Positions 26,201 to 33,809 of a stretch of 64,000 nucleotides of DNA are shown here, piece by piece. A program made the translations under genes and the position numbers. Under the pieces are notes generated by a model. It made no database searches and had not been told where the DNA came from. It worked only from the letters and a program-made list of their open reading frames with translations. The stretch comes from an uncultured Muribaculaceae bacterium. GTDB taxonomy: Bacteria > Bacteroidota > Bacteroidia > Bacteroidales > Muribaculaceae. The stretch is taken from the NCBI GenBank assembly GCA_910583525.1, contig CAJTXL010000006.1:46654-110653 (forward strand), written 5' to 3'. How positions within the stretch are numbered: the stretch's first letter is position 1; each line of letters begins with the position of its first letter.

Positions 26201-27502
26201 ATGCGCCGGTCTCTCTTCTTATTTCTGCTCACCTTATTGGCCTGCACATGCTTGCCGACCGACGCATACGCCAGGCGTACATCGAAAACGGTCCGGCAGG
26301 AGCGCCGCGAAACCGGGAAAAAAATAGAACGCACACGCTCAAAAATCAAGGCCAACACCGACGACACCCGGCGTCAGCTTGCCAAGCTCGAACGCGTCGA
26401 AGCCGACATAGAGCTTAGCGACAGACAGCTTGTGGCGCTCACGGCACGCATCGACACCATAGGCGCACAGGCAAAGGCGCTTGCCGACAGCGTGAACGCT
26501 TCAGAAGCGAAAGTCGAAGCCCTGAAAAAATCGTATGCGGCATCGCTTAGAGCCATCAGAACACAGCGGCAGACGGCTTCGTCCTCGGCATTCATCTTCT
26601 CCTCGCGGTCGTTCGACCAAGCCAGACGCCGCATACGATATCTTCGCGAACTCGGCCGATGGCAGACCGAAAAAGCTTCGGCCCTGAAGACCGAAACCGA
26701 GCTGCTCAAAGCGCAAAAAGAGCGTCTCGACAGCATATCGGAAAAGCTCAAAGCGACAAAGCAGACCGTTGCCGAAAAGAAAACTCGCTTAATGTCCTTA
26801 CGCGATAACGCCGACGCCCTTGTACGCAAACTAAAGAAACAGGGCCGCTCGCTCGAAAAGGCACTCGCCGAGCAACAGCGGCAAGCACGACGCCTCGACG
26901 ATGAGCTGAACCGCATCATCGAGGAAGAGGCTCGCAAAGCTGCCGAAGCCGAGCGCAAGCGCAAAGCAGAAGAAGCACGCCGCAAAGCCGAGGCCGCCAA
27001 GAAACAAAAAGACACATCGAAGGCCACCGCCACAAAAGAACCGGCACCGAAGCCTGAAGCCGTAAACAAGAAGCCGGCGGAGTTAGGCCCCTCTTTCGAG
27101 AAGTCGAAAGGCGCTCTGCCGATGCCCGTAAGCGGAACAGCAATTATAGTGTCGGACTTCGGTCGCCACACCCACAAGGAACTCTCAAAAGTCGAGGTCA
27201 TGAACAACGGCATAGACATCGAAACAATGCCGGGAGCTTCGGCCCTGGCCGTATATCCGGGAGTGGTGTCGATGGTAATTGTTATGGACGGCTACCACAA
27301 CGTGGTGTTGCTCCGTCACGGCGAATACCTCACCGTCTATGCAGGCATCTCAGAACTTGCCGTGAGGAAAGGACAGTCAGTCATTGCCGGCCAAAGCCTC
27401 GGAACAATCTACTCAGACCCTGCCGACGACGGACGCACACGCCTGCACTTTGAGGTAAGGCACGAAAAAGAAAAACTCAACCCGGCAGAATGGCTCCGCT
27501 GA
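26201..27502 (+). CDS. EnvC-like murein hydrolase activator (degenerate LytM)
   Basis: The 433-residue exported protein has a signal peptide (to about residue 25), a long coiled coil rich in Lys/Glu/Arg/Ala (about residues 27-290), and a C-terminal M23/LytM domain (about 305-433). The metal site is incomplete. Where active M23 enzymes have HxxxD the sequence is NNGIDIE, and the usual HxH reads RLHFEV. This matches EnvC/NlpD-type proteins, which do not cut peptidoglycan but activate amidases at the division site. The role is by family analogy. The stop overlaps the start of the flippase gene (TGATG). Confidence 0.85.
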   Translation: MRRSLFLFLLTLLACTCLPTDAYARRTSKTVRQERRETGKKIERTRSKIKANTDDTRRQLAKLERVEADIELSDRQLVALTARIDTIGAQAKALADSVNASEAKVEALKKSYAASLRAIRTQRQTASSSAFIFSSRSFDQARRRIRYLRELGRWQTEKASALKTETELLKAQKERLDSISEKLKATKQTVAEKKTRLMSLRDNADALVRKLKKQGRSLEKALAEQQRQARRLDDELNRIIEEEARKAAEAERKRKAEEARRKAEAAKKQKDTSKATATKEPAPKPEAVNKKPAELGPSFEKSKGALPMPVSGTAIIVSDFGRHTHKELSKVEVMNNGIDIETMPGASALAVYPGVVSMVIVMDGYHNVVLLRHGEYLTVYAGISELAVRKGQSVIAGQSLGTIYSDPADDGRTRLHFEVRHEKEKLNPAEWLR

Positions 27503-28908
27503 TGAAATCATCGACAACGGCAAAAATATTAAAAACCCTCGGGATGTTCGGCAGCGTGCAAGCCGTAGGTATGTCATGCTCGATAATACGCACCAAACTT
27601 GCCGCATTGTGGCTCGGGCCCATGGGTGTGGGGCTGATGACCATCTACAACTCGACCATGGAACTGCTTGCGCAGACGTCGCAGCTCAACATCGGCCAAA
27701 GCTCGGTGCGCGATTTGTCGCTCAAACGCGACAGCAATGCCGGCCCTGTCACCGTCGCCGTCACACGTCGCCTTTCGCTGTTTCTCGGCCTTGCCGGCCT
27801 TGTCGCCGTGGTTCTTTTTTCGCCCCTGATAAGCGAATGGGCTTTCGGCGACACCGGGCACGCATGGGCTTTCGCAGTCCTGTCGCTGATGATGCTCACA
27901 ATAGCGTTGACAAATGCCGAGTTCGCCGTGATGCGTGCCTACGACAAACTCGGCGCGTTGGCCAAGACGAGCCTCTATACGGCTCTCACGTCGATAGCGC
28001 TTGCCGTTCCTCTGCTCTACTTTCTCAGGCTGAAAGCCATAGTGCCTATTCTGTTGGTCTATTTCGGCACCAACTGCATCTATGCCCTTATTTTCAGGGT
28101 AAGAGGCATTCCGCAAGTTTCCATAAGCCTCAAAGAGGCTTGGAAACAAGGCGGAAGCATGCTGCGCCTGGGCACATACATGACAATCAGCACCACGGTC
28201 ACCTTATTGGCCTCGAACCTGTTCGTGATATATCTAAACAGAGTTTACGGGCAGGATTCGGTAGGCATCTACCAGGCCGGTTACACCCTGATAAACACCT
28301 ACGTAGGCATCATATTCAATGCCATAGCCATGGAATACTATCCTCGACTGTCTCTTGTAGGAGCTCACAGAATGCGGACAGAAATCGTGGTCTCACATGA
28401 AATAAAAGTGACAATGTGGGTTCTGATGCCTGTTGCAATCGCATTTGTCTGTTGCAGCGGTCTCGTTGTCAAGCTGCTCTACAGCCCGGAGTTCGAAGCC
28501 ACGGTGCCATATGTTGCAGTAGGTGCGACCGGCGTGTTTTTCAGAGCGGCGTCATGGTGCCTGGCATACACCATCCTCGCACGTGGCGACGGACGCACCT
28601 TCATATTCACAGAACTTTCAAGCGCCACAGTTTATCTGGCGCTCCATATTCCTATATTCAACGCATTCGGTTTCAAAGGACTTGGCGTAGCCTACCTTTT
28701 ATGGTACGGCATCTACTTCGGCGTGGTCTATGCCGTGTACAGATGGCGCTATAAACTCCGGCTGCGCCGCGGAATAGGCATACTGCTCGCGTCGGCGATA
28801 GTGCTCGCCTGCGCCACATTGGCGCTCAACAGCTTCATAAGCCCGTGGCTCACTCTCGCAATACTGCTTCCGCCAAGCCTTTACGCCACGTATAAGCATC
28901 TCCGGTGA
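27502..28908 (+). CDS. O-antigen/lipid-linked polysaccharide flippase (Wzx-like, MOP superfamily)
   Basis: The roughly 468-residue protein consists of about 12-14 hydrophobic segments typical of the MATE/MOP exporter superfamily. The N-terminal helix carries RTKLAALWLGPMGVGLM, as in O-antigen translocases of Bacteroidota, which flip undecaprenyl-linked oligosaccharide across the inner membrane. ATG 27502 overlaps the upstream stop codon by one base and is preferred; an in-frame ATG at 27490 is possible. No glycosyltransferases are adjacent. The priming sugar transferase at 2575-3993 could act in the same pathway. Confidence 0.85.
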   Translation: MKSSTTAKILKTLGMFGSVQAVGMSCSIIRTKLAALWLGPMGVGLMTIYNSTMELLAQTSQLNIGQSSVRDLSLKRDSNAGPVTVAVTRRLSLFLGLAGLVAVVLFSPLISEWAFGDTGHAWAFAVLSLMMLTIALTNAEFAVMRAYDKLGALAKTSLYTALTSIALAVPLLYFLRLKAIVPILLVYFGTNCIYALIFRVRGIPQVSISLKEAWKQGGSMLRLGTYMTISTTVTLLASNLFVIYLNRVYGQDSVGIYQAGYTLINTYVGIIFNAIAMEYYPRLSLVGAHRMRTEIVVSHEIKVTMWVLMPVAIAFVCCSGLVVKLLYSPEFEATVPYVAVGATGVFFRAASWCLAYTILARGDGRTFIFTELSSATVYLALHIPIFNAFGFKGLGVAYLLWYGIYFGVVYAVYRWRYKLRLRRGIGILLASAIVLACATLALNSFISPWLTLAILLPPSLYATYKHLR

Positions 28909-28967
28909 ACTTTTTACGATTGCATCTTGTTTCTCTTTTGTTTAACTACCAAATGAATGAGAACAAA

Positions 28968-29540
28968 ATGAAAAAGTTAGTTTTTACCCTTGCTCTTGCA
29001 GCCGTGTTGGCTATAGGTGGCGTGTCTTGCTCGAGAAGCACAAGCGACACCTCGGCCGCTGCACTCAAGTCGAAAATTGAAAATTGCAACAATCCCGACA
29101 GCGTAAAAGTATATGTAGAACAGGCCAAAGCATATGCCCAAAAACTCGTAAAAGAGGGCAAAATAGACCAGGCACGCGAATATCTCGATAAAATAGAGCC
29201 GGCAGTCAAAACCAAAGCTCCGGCCCTTGCAGGAACTTTCGCAACCGTAAACGAAGCTCTCGGCAGAGTGACAGAGGCCACAAAGGACAAGGCTGACGAA
29301 GCCGCCGACAAAGCCGGACAAGCCAAAGACGCCGCATCGGCGGCCACCGACAGCATAGCATCGGCAGCATCATCGGCAAAAGACGCAGTTGCGCAGAAAG
29401 CCGGAGAGATAAAAGACGCCGCCGCACAAAAGACCGAAGAGGTCAAAGATGCAGCAGCACAGAAAGTTCAACAGGCCAAAGACGCAACGGCCGACGCAGC
29501 CCAGAAAGGCGCCGACAAAGTCAAGGACTTATTGAAATAA
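28968..29540 (+). CDS. Lipoprotein with LEA-like amphipathic repeats
   Basis: From ATG 28968 the protein has about 190 residues, with a lipoprotein signal (MKKLVFTLALAAVLAIGGVSC). An alternative ATG lies at 28953. After a short helical part come ~90 residues of Ala/Lys/Asp/Glu repeats with an 11-residue rhythm: DAVAQKAGEIK, DAAAQKTEEVK, DAAAQKVQQAK. This pattern is seen in LEA-type and apolipoprotein-like proteins and forms long amphipathic helices. Likely place: inner or outer membrane leaflet facing the periplasm, perhaps in stress protection or envelope spacing. Function not known. A terminator-like hairpin follows directly. Confidence 0.75.
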   Translation: MKKLVFTLALAAVLAIGGVSCSRSTSDTSAAALKSKIENCNNPDSVKVYVEQAKAYAQKLVKEGKIDQAREYLDKIEPAVKTKAPALAGTFATVNEALGRVTEATKDKADEAADKAGQAKDAASAATDSIASAASSAKDAVAQKAGEIKDAAAQKTEEVKDAAAQKVQQAKDATADAAQKGADKVKDLLK

Positions 29541-29547
29541 GCTTTTT

Positions 29548-29581
29548 GAGGGTGTTAACAATTATCCGTTAAAACGCCCTC
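29548..29581. terminator. Bidirectional terminator between lipoprotein gene and buk
   Basis: An imperfect inverted repeat, GAGGGTGTTAAC paired with GTTAAAACGCCCTC (two unpaired bases), lies between the converging genes, ten bases from the butyrate kinase stop. Confidence 0.6.
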
Positions 29582-29590
29582 ATATATTCT

Positions 29591-30811
29591 TCAACGTTTC
29601 TTGGGCGTCCATTTGCCAAGATAATGGCGGATGGCGCTCATCGGCGTTGACACGCCCTGCGGATTGATTGCGGCAAGCAGCCAGTCGCGCAGTTTAGAGG
29701 GACGCTCCGTGTCGTTGATGGCCGACGGGTCGTCGTACTCTCCGCTGACATACGTCTTGGCCTGGCGTTCGCCCTTGACAACGGCGAGAGCGTTCTCTGC
29801 CAAGGCTTTCAGTTCGTTTTCGCCGGGGTATACATAGATGGGAGCTATGAAATTCACGTGGTCGGCAATGAAGTCGGTCACACGTTTGCTATGGGCTATG
29901 CCGCCGGTAAGGAGAATAGCGTCGACATCGCCTTTCATGGCTATTGCCATTGCTCCGATTTCTTTTGCGATGGAATAGCACATGGCCCTTAAAATGAGCA
30001 TTGCATGCAGGTCGTGCGCAAGAATGCGGTCGAGGACTTCGGGAACAGAGGTCGTGCCGAGGTGAGCCATAAGACCACCACGCCCGTGCACCATCTTAAT
30101 CAGCTCTTCTTCGGTATATTTGCCAGAGAAGCATAGCCGTATCAGCGGCCCCGGAGGCAGCGAACCCGAGCGCTCGGGCGACATGGGGCCGCAACCGTCG
30201 AGTGCATTGGTGGTGTCGATGACACGTCCGCGGCGATGGGCGCTCACCGTGCATCCGCCACCCATGTGGCACACAATAAGGTTAAGCTCTTCGTAGCGCT
30301 TGCCGGTCTCTTTGGCATAGACACGCGCCACGGCCTTCTGGTTGAGGGCATGGAATATAGATTCGCGCGGCAACTCGGGCACGCCGCTTATACGGGCATA
30401 TGGCATCATCTCGTCGACGACAACAGGGTCGGCTATATACGACTTGACGCCGACCTCGTCGGCGATTTCGCGTGCGAGCAGTCCTCCGAGGTTCGAGGCA
30501 TGCTGCATACGCGCATTGATTAGGTCGTGCCTGAGGTCATCGTTCACTTCGTATACACCGCTCTCGATAGGGCTTATGATGCCACCTCGGCCGATAACTG
30601 CCGAAAGTTCCTTGATGTCGATGCCGTTCTCGCGCAAGGCATCTTCGATCAAGCCTTTACGCCACTCGAATTGGTCGGCCACCGATGCGAAACCGGCCAA
30701 ATCTTCGGCCGTATGGGCAATTGATAGAGAGAACGTCGGCTCCCCGTCGGTATAAACGGCTATTTTTGTGGATGTAGAGCCGGGGTTTATGGCTAATATC
30801 TTGTAGGACAT
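29591..30811 (-). CDS. buk: Butyrate kinase
   Basis: Interconverts butyryl phosphate plus ADP with butyrate plus ATP (or a branched-chain analogue). The ASKHA-type phosphate loop opens the protein (ILAINPGSTSTKIAVYTDG). VCHMGGGCTVSAHRRGRVIDT and LTGGIAHSK are the other family blocks. At 406 residues it is about 45 residues longer than usual butyrate kinases (~355-360); the extra C-terminal tail (from about residue 360, YVSGEYDDPSAINDTERPSK onward) is predicted soluble without a known domain. The gene follows ptb by five bases. No butyryl-CoA synthesis genes lie in the window, so direction of flux and true acyl substrate are open. Confidence 0.88.
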   Translation of the reverse strand: MSYKILAINPGSTSTKIAVYTDGEPTFSLSIAHTAEDLAGFASVADQFEWRKGLIEDALRENGIDIKELSAVIGRGGIISPIESGVYEVNDDLRHDLINARMQHASNLGGLLAREIADEVGVKSYIADPVVVDEMMPYARISGVPELPRESIFHALNQKAVARVYAKETGKRYEELNLIVCHMGGGCTVSAHRRGRVIDTTNALDGCGPMSPERSGSLPPGPLIRLCFSGKYTEEELIKMVHGRGGLMAHLGTTSVPEVLDRILAHDLHAMLILRAMCYSIAKEIGAMAIAMKGDVDAILLTGGIAHSKRVTDFIADHVNFIAPIYVYPGENELKALAENALAVVKGERQAKTYVSGEYDDPSAINDTERPSKLRDWLLAAINPQGVSTPMSAIRHYLGKWTPKKR

Positions 30812-30816
30812 AAGGG

Positions 30817-31722
30817 TTACTTACTTTGCAGGCAGGCGAGGGCTATAGAGTAAAGTTTTGTCTGAGGCGTGTCGCCGCGCGAAGTCAATACGCACGGCAC
30901 TTTCGTGCCTACTACGATGGCGGCGATTTCAGCACCACCGAAGTGTGTTGCCGACTTGAAGAACACGTTGCCTGACTCGATGTTGGGGAAGAGCAGGCAA
31001 TCGGCATCGCCGGCAACGGCAGAGCCTTGCACTTTCTTCTCCAATGCGGCTTCGCGGTATAGAGCCACATCGAGCGACAGAGGCCCGTCGACTGTAACAT
31101 TGCCAAGCTGGCCGCGGTCGCCCATTTTCGCAAGTATAGCAGCCTCGGTCGACGATACCACCGACGGCAGCACTTGCTCAGATGGAGCTATGCACGCTAT
31201 TTTCGGCTTCTCTATGCCGAGCGACGAAGCTATCGACGAGAGATATTTGATAAGCACTGTCTTCTGCTTGAAGTCGGGCAAGGGTATAACGGCCACGTCG
31301 GCAATGCACAGCAGCTTTTCACGTCCGGGCATCTCCACCACCGACACATGGCTCAAAGTACCTTTAGGCGGAAAAAGGCCGGCCTCTTTGTTGAGGATGC
31401 CTCGCATGTATTTATCGGTAGACACCAATCCTTTCATCAGGACATCGGCACCGCCCGAAGCGACAAGCGAAACGGCCATCGACACGCAACGCACGTCACT
31501 TTTCTCGTCGACAACAGCGAAAACCGTGGGGTCGATGCCTTCAGCCTGGCATATACGCAGCACTTCGGCCTTGTCGCCAAAGACGGTAGGCTCCACAAGC
31601 CCTTCGCGATATGCTTCGTATACGGCCTTAAGCGTGTGCGCATCATTGCCGTAGGCCACGGCAAGGCGTTTGCGGCCCTGTCGGCGCGCTTCTTCTACTA
31701 TTTGGGAAAGTTTGGTTATCAT
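30817..31722 (-). CDS. ptb: Phosphate butyryltransferase (PTA/PTB family)
   Basis: Exchanges the CoA of butyryl-CoA (or a related acyl-CoA) for phosphate, giving the acyl phosphate used by the adjacent kinase. Blocks of the PTA_PTB fold include LMKGLVSTDKYMRGILNKEAGL, LSHVSVVEMPGREKLL, and the C-terminal GGAEIAAIVVGTKVPCVLTSR. The start at 31722 (MITKLSQIVEEARRQG) gives 301 residues, the family's usual size, and follows a TATCTTTG box. An upstream in-frame ATG at 31800 would put the promoter inside the gene, so I reject it. Confidence 0.9.
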   Translation of the reverse strand: MITKLSQIVEEARRQGRKRLAVAYGNDAHTLKAVYEAYREGLVEPTVFGDKAEVLRICQAEGIDPTVFAVVDEKSDVRCVSMAVSLVASGGADVLMKGLVSTDKYMRGILNKEAGLFPPKGTLSHVSVVEMPGREKLLCIADVAVIPLPDFKQKTVLIKYLSSIASSLGIEKPKIACIAPSEQVLPSVVSSTEAAILAKMGDRGQLGNVTVDGPLSLDVALYREAALEKKVQGSAVAGDADCLLFPNIESGNVFFKSATHFGGAEIAAIVVGTKVPCVLTSRGDTPQTKLYSIALACLQSK

Positions 31723-31753
31723 ATTTTTCGCGGTAGATGGTTTATTGCTTGTG

Positions 31754-31761
31754 CAAAGATA
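31754..31761 (-). promoter_or_regulatory. -7 box of ptb-buk promoter
   Basis: On the minus strand TATCTTTG, the favoured Bacteroidota -7 form, lies about 30 nt before the ptb start. No clear TTTG box is seen at the -33 place, so the promoter may need an activator. Confidence 0.5.
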
Positions 31762-31833
31762 CAGATTTCTTTCCGTATTTCCACCCACCTTTTGTTCCAT
31801 ACGTATAAAACGGCAGAAATAAGAGATATAAAC

Positions 31834-31876
31834 GAACGGTGGTCGGGAATGCAGACTACATCCCCGGCCACCGTTC
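31834..31876 (-). terminator. Terminator at end of polysaccharide-utilisation operon
   Basis: A strong hairpin with GAACGGTGG and CCACCGTTC as outer arms and a further GC-rich inner stem. In minus direction it is followed by a T-rich stretch. It lies 14 bases behind the esterase stop codon and separates the locus from ptb. Confidence 0.75.
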
Positions 31877-31889
31877 TAAAAGATACCAA

Positions 31890-33809
31890 TCATTTATCTG
31901 TAGCGAACGGAGCCACCGGCAGTCCGTTCTCTCCATAGAGGTTGCCGCCGGGATAGTCGGCCCAATTGTATCGGGCCACGACAGGTTCTTTGACAAGATA
32001 CGAGGACAGCCGCAGAGTTCTGTCATCTATCAAGGTAGCGTGCGCGGATGCCCACTTGCCATCTTTATCGCCGATGATAAAGCCTGTGACAACACCACCT
32101 ACGGCATTTACAGGCCTGTCGAAGGTCAATGTCATGCACTGACCGTTTTTATCGGCATGCGAGCACACAGGAGGCTCACATGTCTGTCGGTGCCCATAAG
32201 TCTTGTCGAGAGCTATGATTGCCAGACGCCGCGCAACTTCGGCTTTGTTTGTAGGATGTATGTCGACGGGGTTACCGAGGTCGACGGCCGAAGCCATGCC
32301 GGTATTCGGCAGTTCAAGGGCTTTGGCCTGGGCATGCCTGAGAAGCGCCCACTCCGATTCGGGCTGGACGGCCACAGCTTGCCTGAAACCGGCCAACTGC
32401 ACAAAATAGAAAGGCATTTCAGGCTTTCCGAAAGCTTTCCGCCAACCTTCAATCATGTTTTTGAAGCAGACTTCGTACTGAGTGTCACGCCCGACGTTCT
32501 GACAGCCCTGATACCATATTACCCCGGCCAACGGCATCGACGTCAGCGGATTAATCATCGCATTATACAAAGACGACGGAAAATGCTGTGTGTCGGGCCG
32601 GAAATAAGTCATGCCCGATTTCACAAAGTCGGCAAGGACGGCATATTTCCATTCACCGTCAAGGCAGTATCTTTTGCCGTCGACTTCGACATAGGACGAT
32701 TTCCAGATGCCGCCTCCGCCGCCATTGTCGGCAACCTCGACCGTAATTACATTAGAGCCGCCCTTCACCAGGCTGCCGTCGACCGCATAGTCACGCATGA
32801 TGTCGTGCGCATAACAGCTGCCAACGTGCTCGCCATTGAAGTATGTGATATCCATATCGTCGACGGCACCGAGACACAGGCGAAGAGGCTTGCATGCGGC
32901 TTCGGCCGGAAGCTTAAGTTCAAACTGCATTGCCACAATACCGTCGAAACCGGGCAATACGTTATCCTCCCACAAAGAAGGCACAGGCATTTTCCGCCAA
33001 GCGCCGCCGGTCTGAAGCACTGCCCTGTCGAACGGATAGTCTATCTTGCCGGCCTTGCCGCCGTTTTCATAGACGCGCTTGAGCTCGGTGTCTTTCAAGG
33101 CCTGCTCTCTTGACTTTCCGCCCAACAGTTCATAATAGTATTCAAAGCCCGGCACTCCTGAGAGCGATTTGTGAGGCGTCCACGCCTCTACCGTCGTGCC
33201 GCCCCATGTAGCGTCGATGACGCCGACAGGCACGTTCAGCGAGTCCTGCAACATACGGCCATATAGATAGCCTATAGCCGAAAACGACTCCGCCGCAGGC
33301 GACGCCTCTACCCATCCGTATTCTACCGACGCATCATCGAGAGGTGTCATCGATATGGAGTTCTTTATCTGCAAAAGCCGCAGCGCAGGCCTGTGCATCG
33401 ATGCCACAACCATGTCGGCATCCATCAAACGTGCCCAATCGCCACGCACGGGAAACTCCATGTTCGACTGCCCCGAGCATAGCCATACTTCACCGATAAG
33501 AACGTTTTGCAGCACTTTCCTGCCGCTGCCGTCGCTCACGACAATGTTATAGGGACCTCCGCAGCCGGGGGTCGGCAAGGTGGCCGCGAATTTTCCGTCG
33601 CTGTCCGTCCGGCACGATACAGGCCGCTCCAGCCAGTCGGCGTTTACCGTCACTTTCGAGCCGGGAACGGCCGTTCCCGGCAACAGCACCTCAGAGTCAT
33701 GCTGAAGCACCATATTATCGGTGTATATCCGGGGCAAAACCACTTCAGCCGCCATGCTGCCCGAGCACAACAACATGGACAACAAAAACTTTCTTATCTT
33801 ACTTTTCAT
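31890..33809 (-). CDS. Sialate O-acetylesterase-like SGNH esterase
   Basis: The 639-residue protein has a signal peptide (to about residue 20) and the two-part layout of the SIAE family: an N-terminal beta-rich segment, a SGNH hydrolase core opened by LCSGQSNMEFPV (nucleophile Ser near residue 114), an inserted jelly-roll-like domain (about residues 270-390), and the rest of the core with MPLAGVIWYQGCQNVG. The family removes acetyl groups from sialic acids or from acetylated plant and microbial glycans. As the last gene of a glycan-degradation operon without sialidase, general glycan deacetylation is more likely. Its start lies inside the end of the GH3 gene (11-base overlap). Confidence 0.87.
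   Translation of the reverse strand: MKSKIRKFLLSMLLCSGSMAAEVVLPRIYTDNMVLQHDSEVLLPGTAVPGSKVTVNADWLERPVSCRTDSDGKFAATLPTPGCGGPYNIVVSDGSGRKVLQNVLIGEVWLCSGQSNMEFPVRGDWARLMDADMVVASMHRPALRLLQIKNSISMTPLDDASVEYGWVEASPAAESFSAIGYLYGRMLQDSLNVPVGVIDATWGGTTVEAWTPHKSLSGVPGFEYYYELLGGKSREQALKDTELKRVYENGGKAGKIDYPFDRAVLQTGGAWRKMPVPSLWEDNVLPGFDGIVAMQFELKLPAEAACKPLRLCLGAVDDMDITYFNGEHVGSCYAHDIMRDYAVDGSLVKGGSNVITVEVADNGGGGGIWKSSYVEVDGKRYCLDGEWKYAVLADFVKSGMTYFRPDTQHFPSSLYNAMINPLTSMPLAGVIWYQGCQNVGRDTQYEVCFKNMIEGWRKAFGKPEMPFYFVQLAGFRQAVAVQPESEWALLRHAQAKALELPNTGMASAVDLGNPVDIHPTNKAEVARRLAIIALDKTYGHRQTCEPPVCSHADKNGQCMTLTFDRPVNAVGGVVTGFIIGDKDGKWASAHATLIDDRTLRLSSYLVKEPVVARYNWADYPGGNLYGENGLPVAPFATDK

Noticed and set aside
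26374..27219. Serine-rich 281-residue frame on the minus strand
   Set aside because: Complement of the Lys/Glu/Ala coiled coil of the EnvC-like gene, which produces Ser/Phe-rich text.
30236..30755. Plus-strand open frames opposite buk
   Set aside because: Reverse-frame shadows of a well-supported enzyme gene.
31839..33113. 424-residue open frame on the plus strand
   Set aside because: Antisense shadow of the esterase gene, and it would begin inside the operon terminator.
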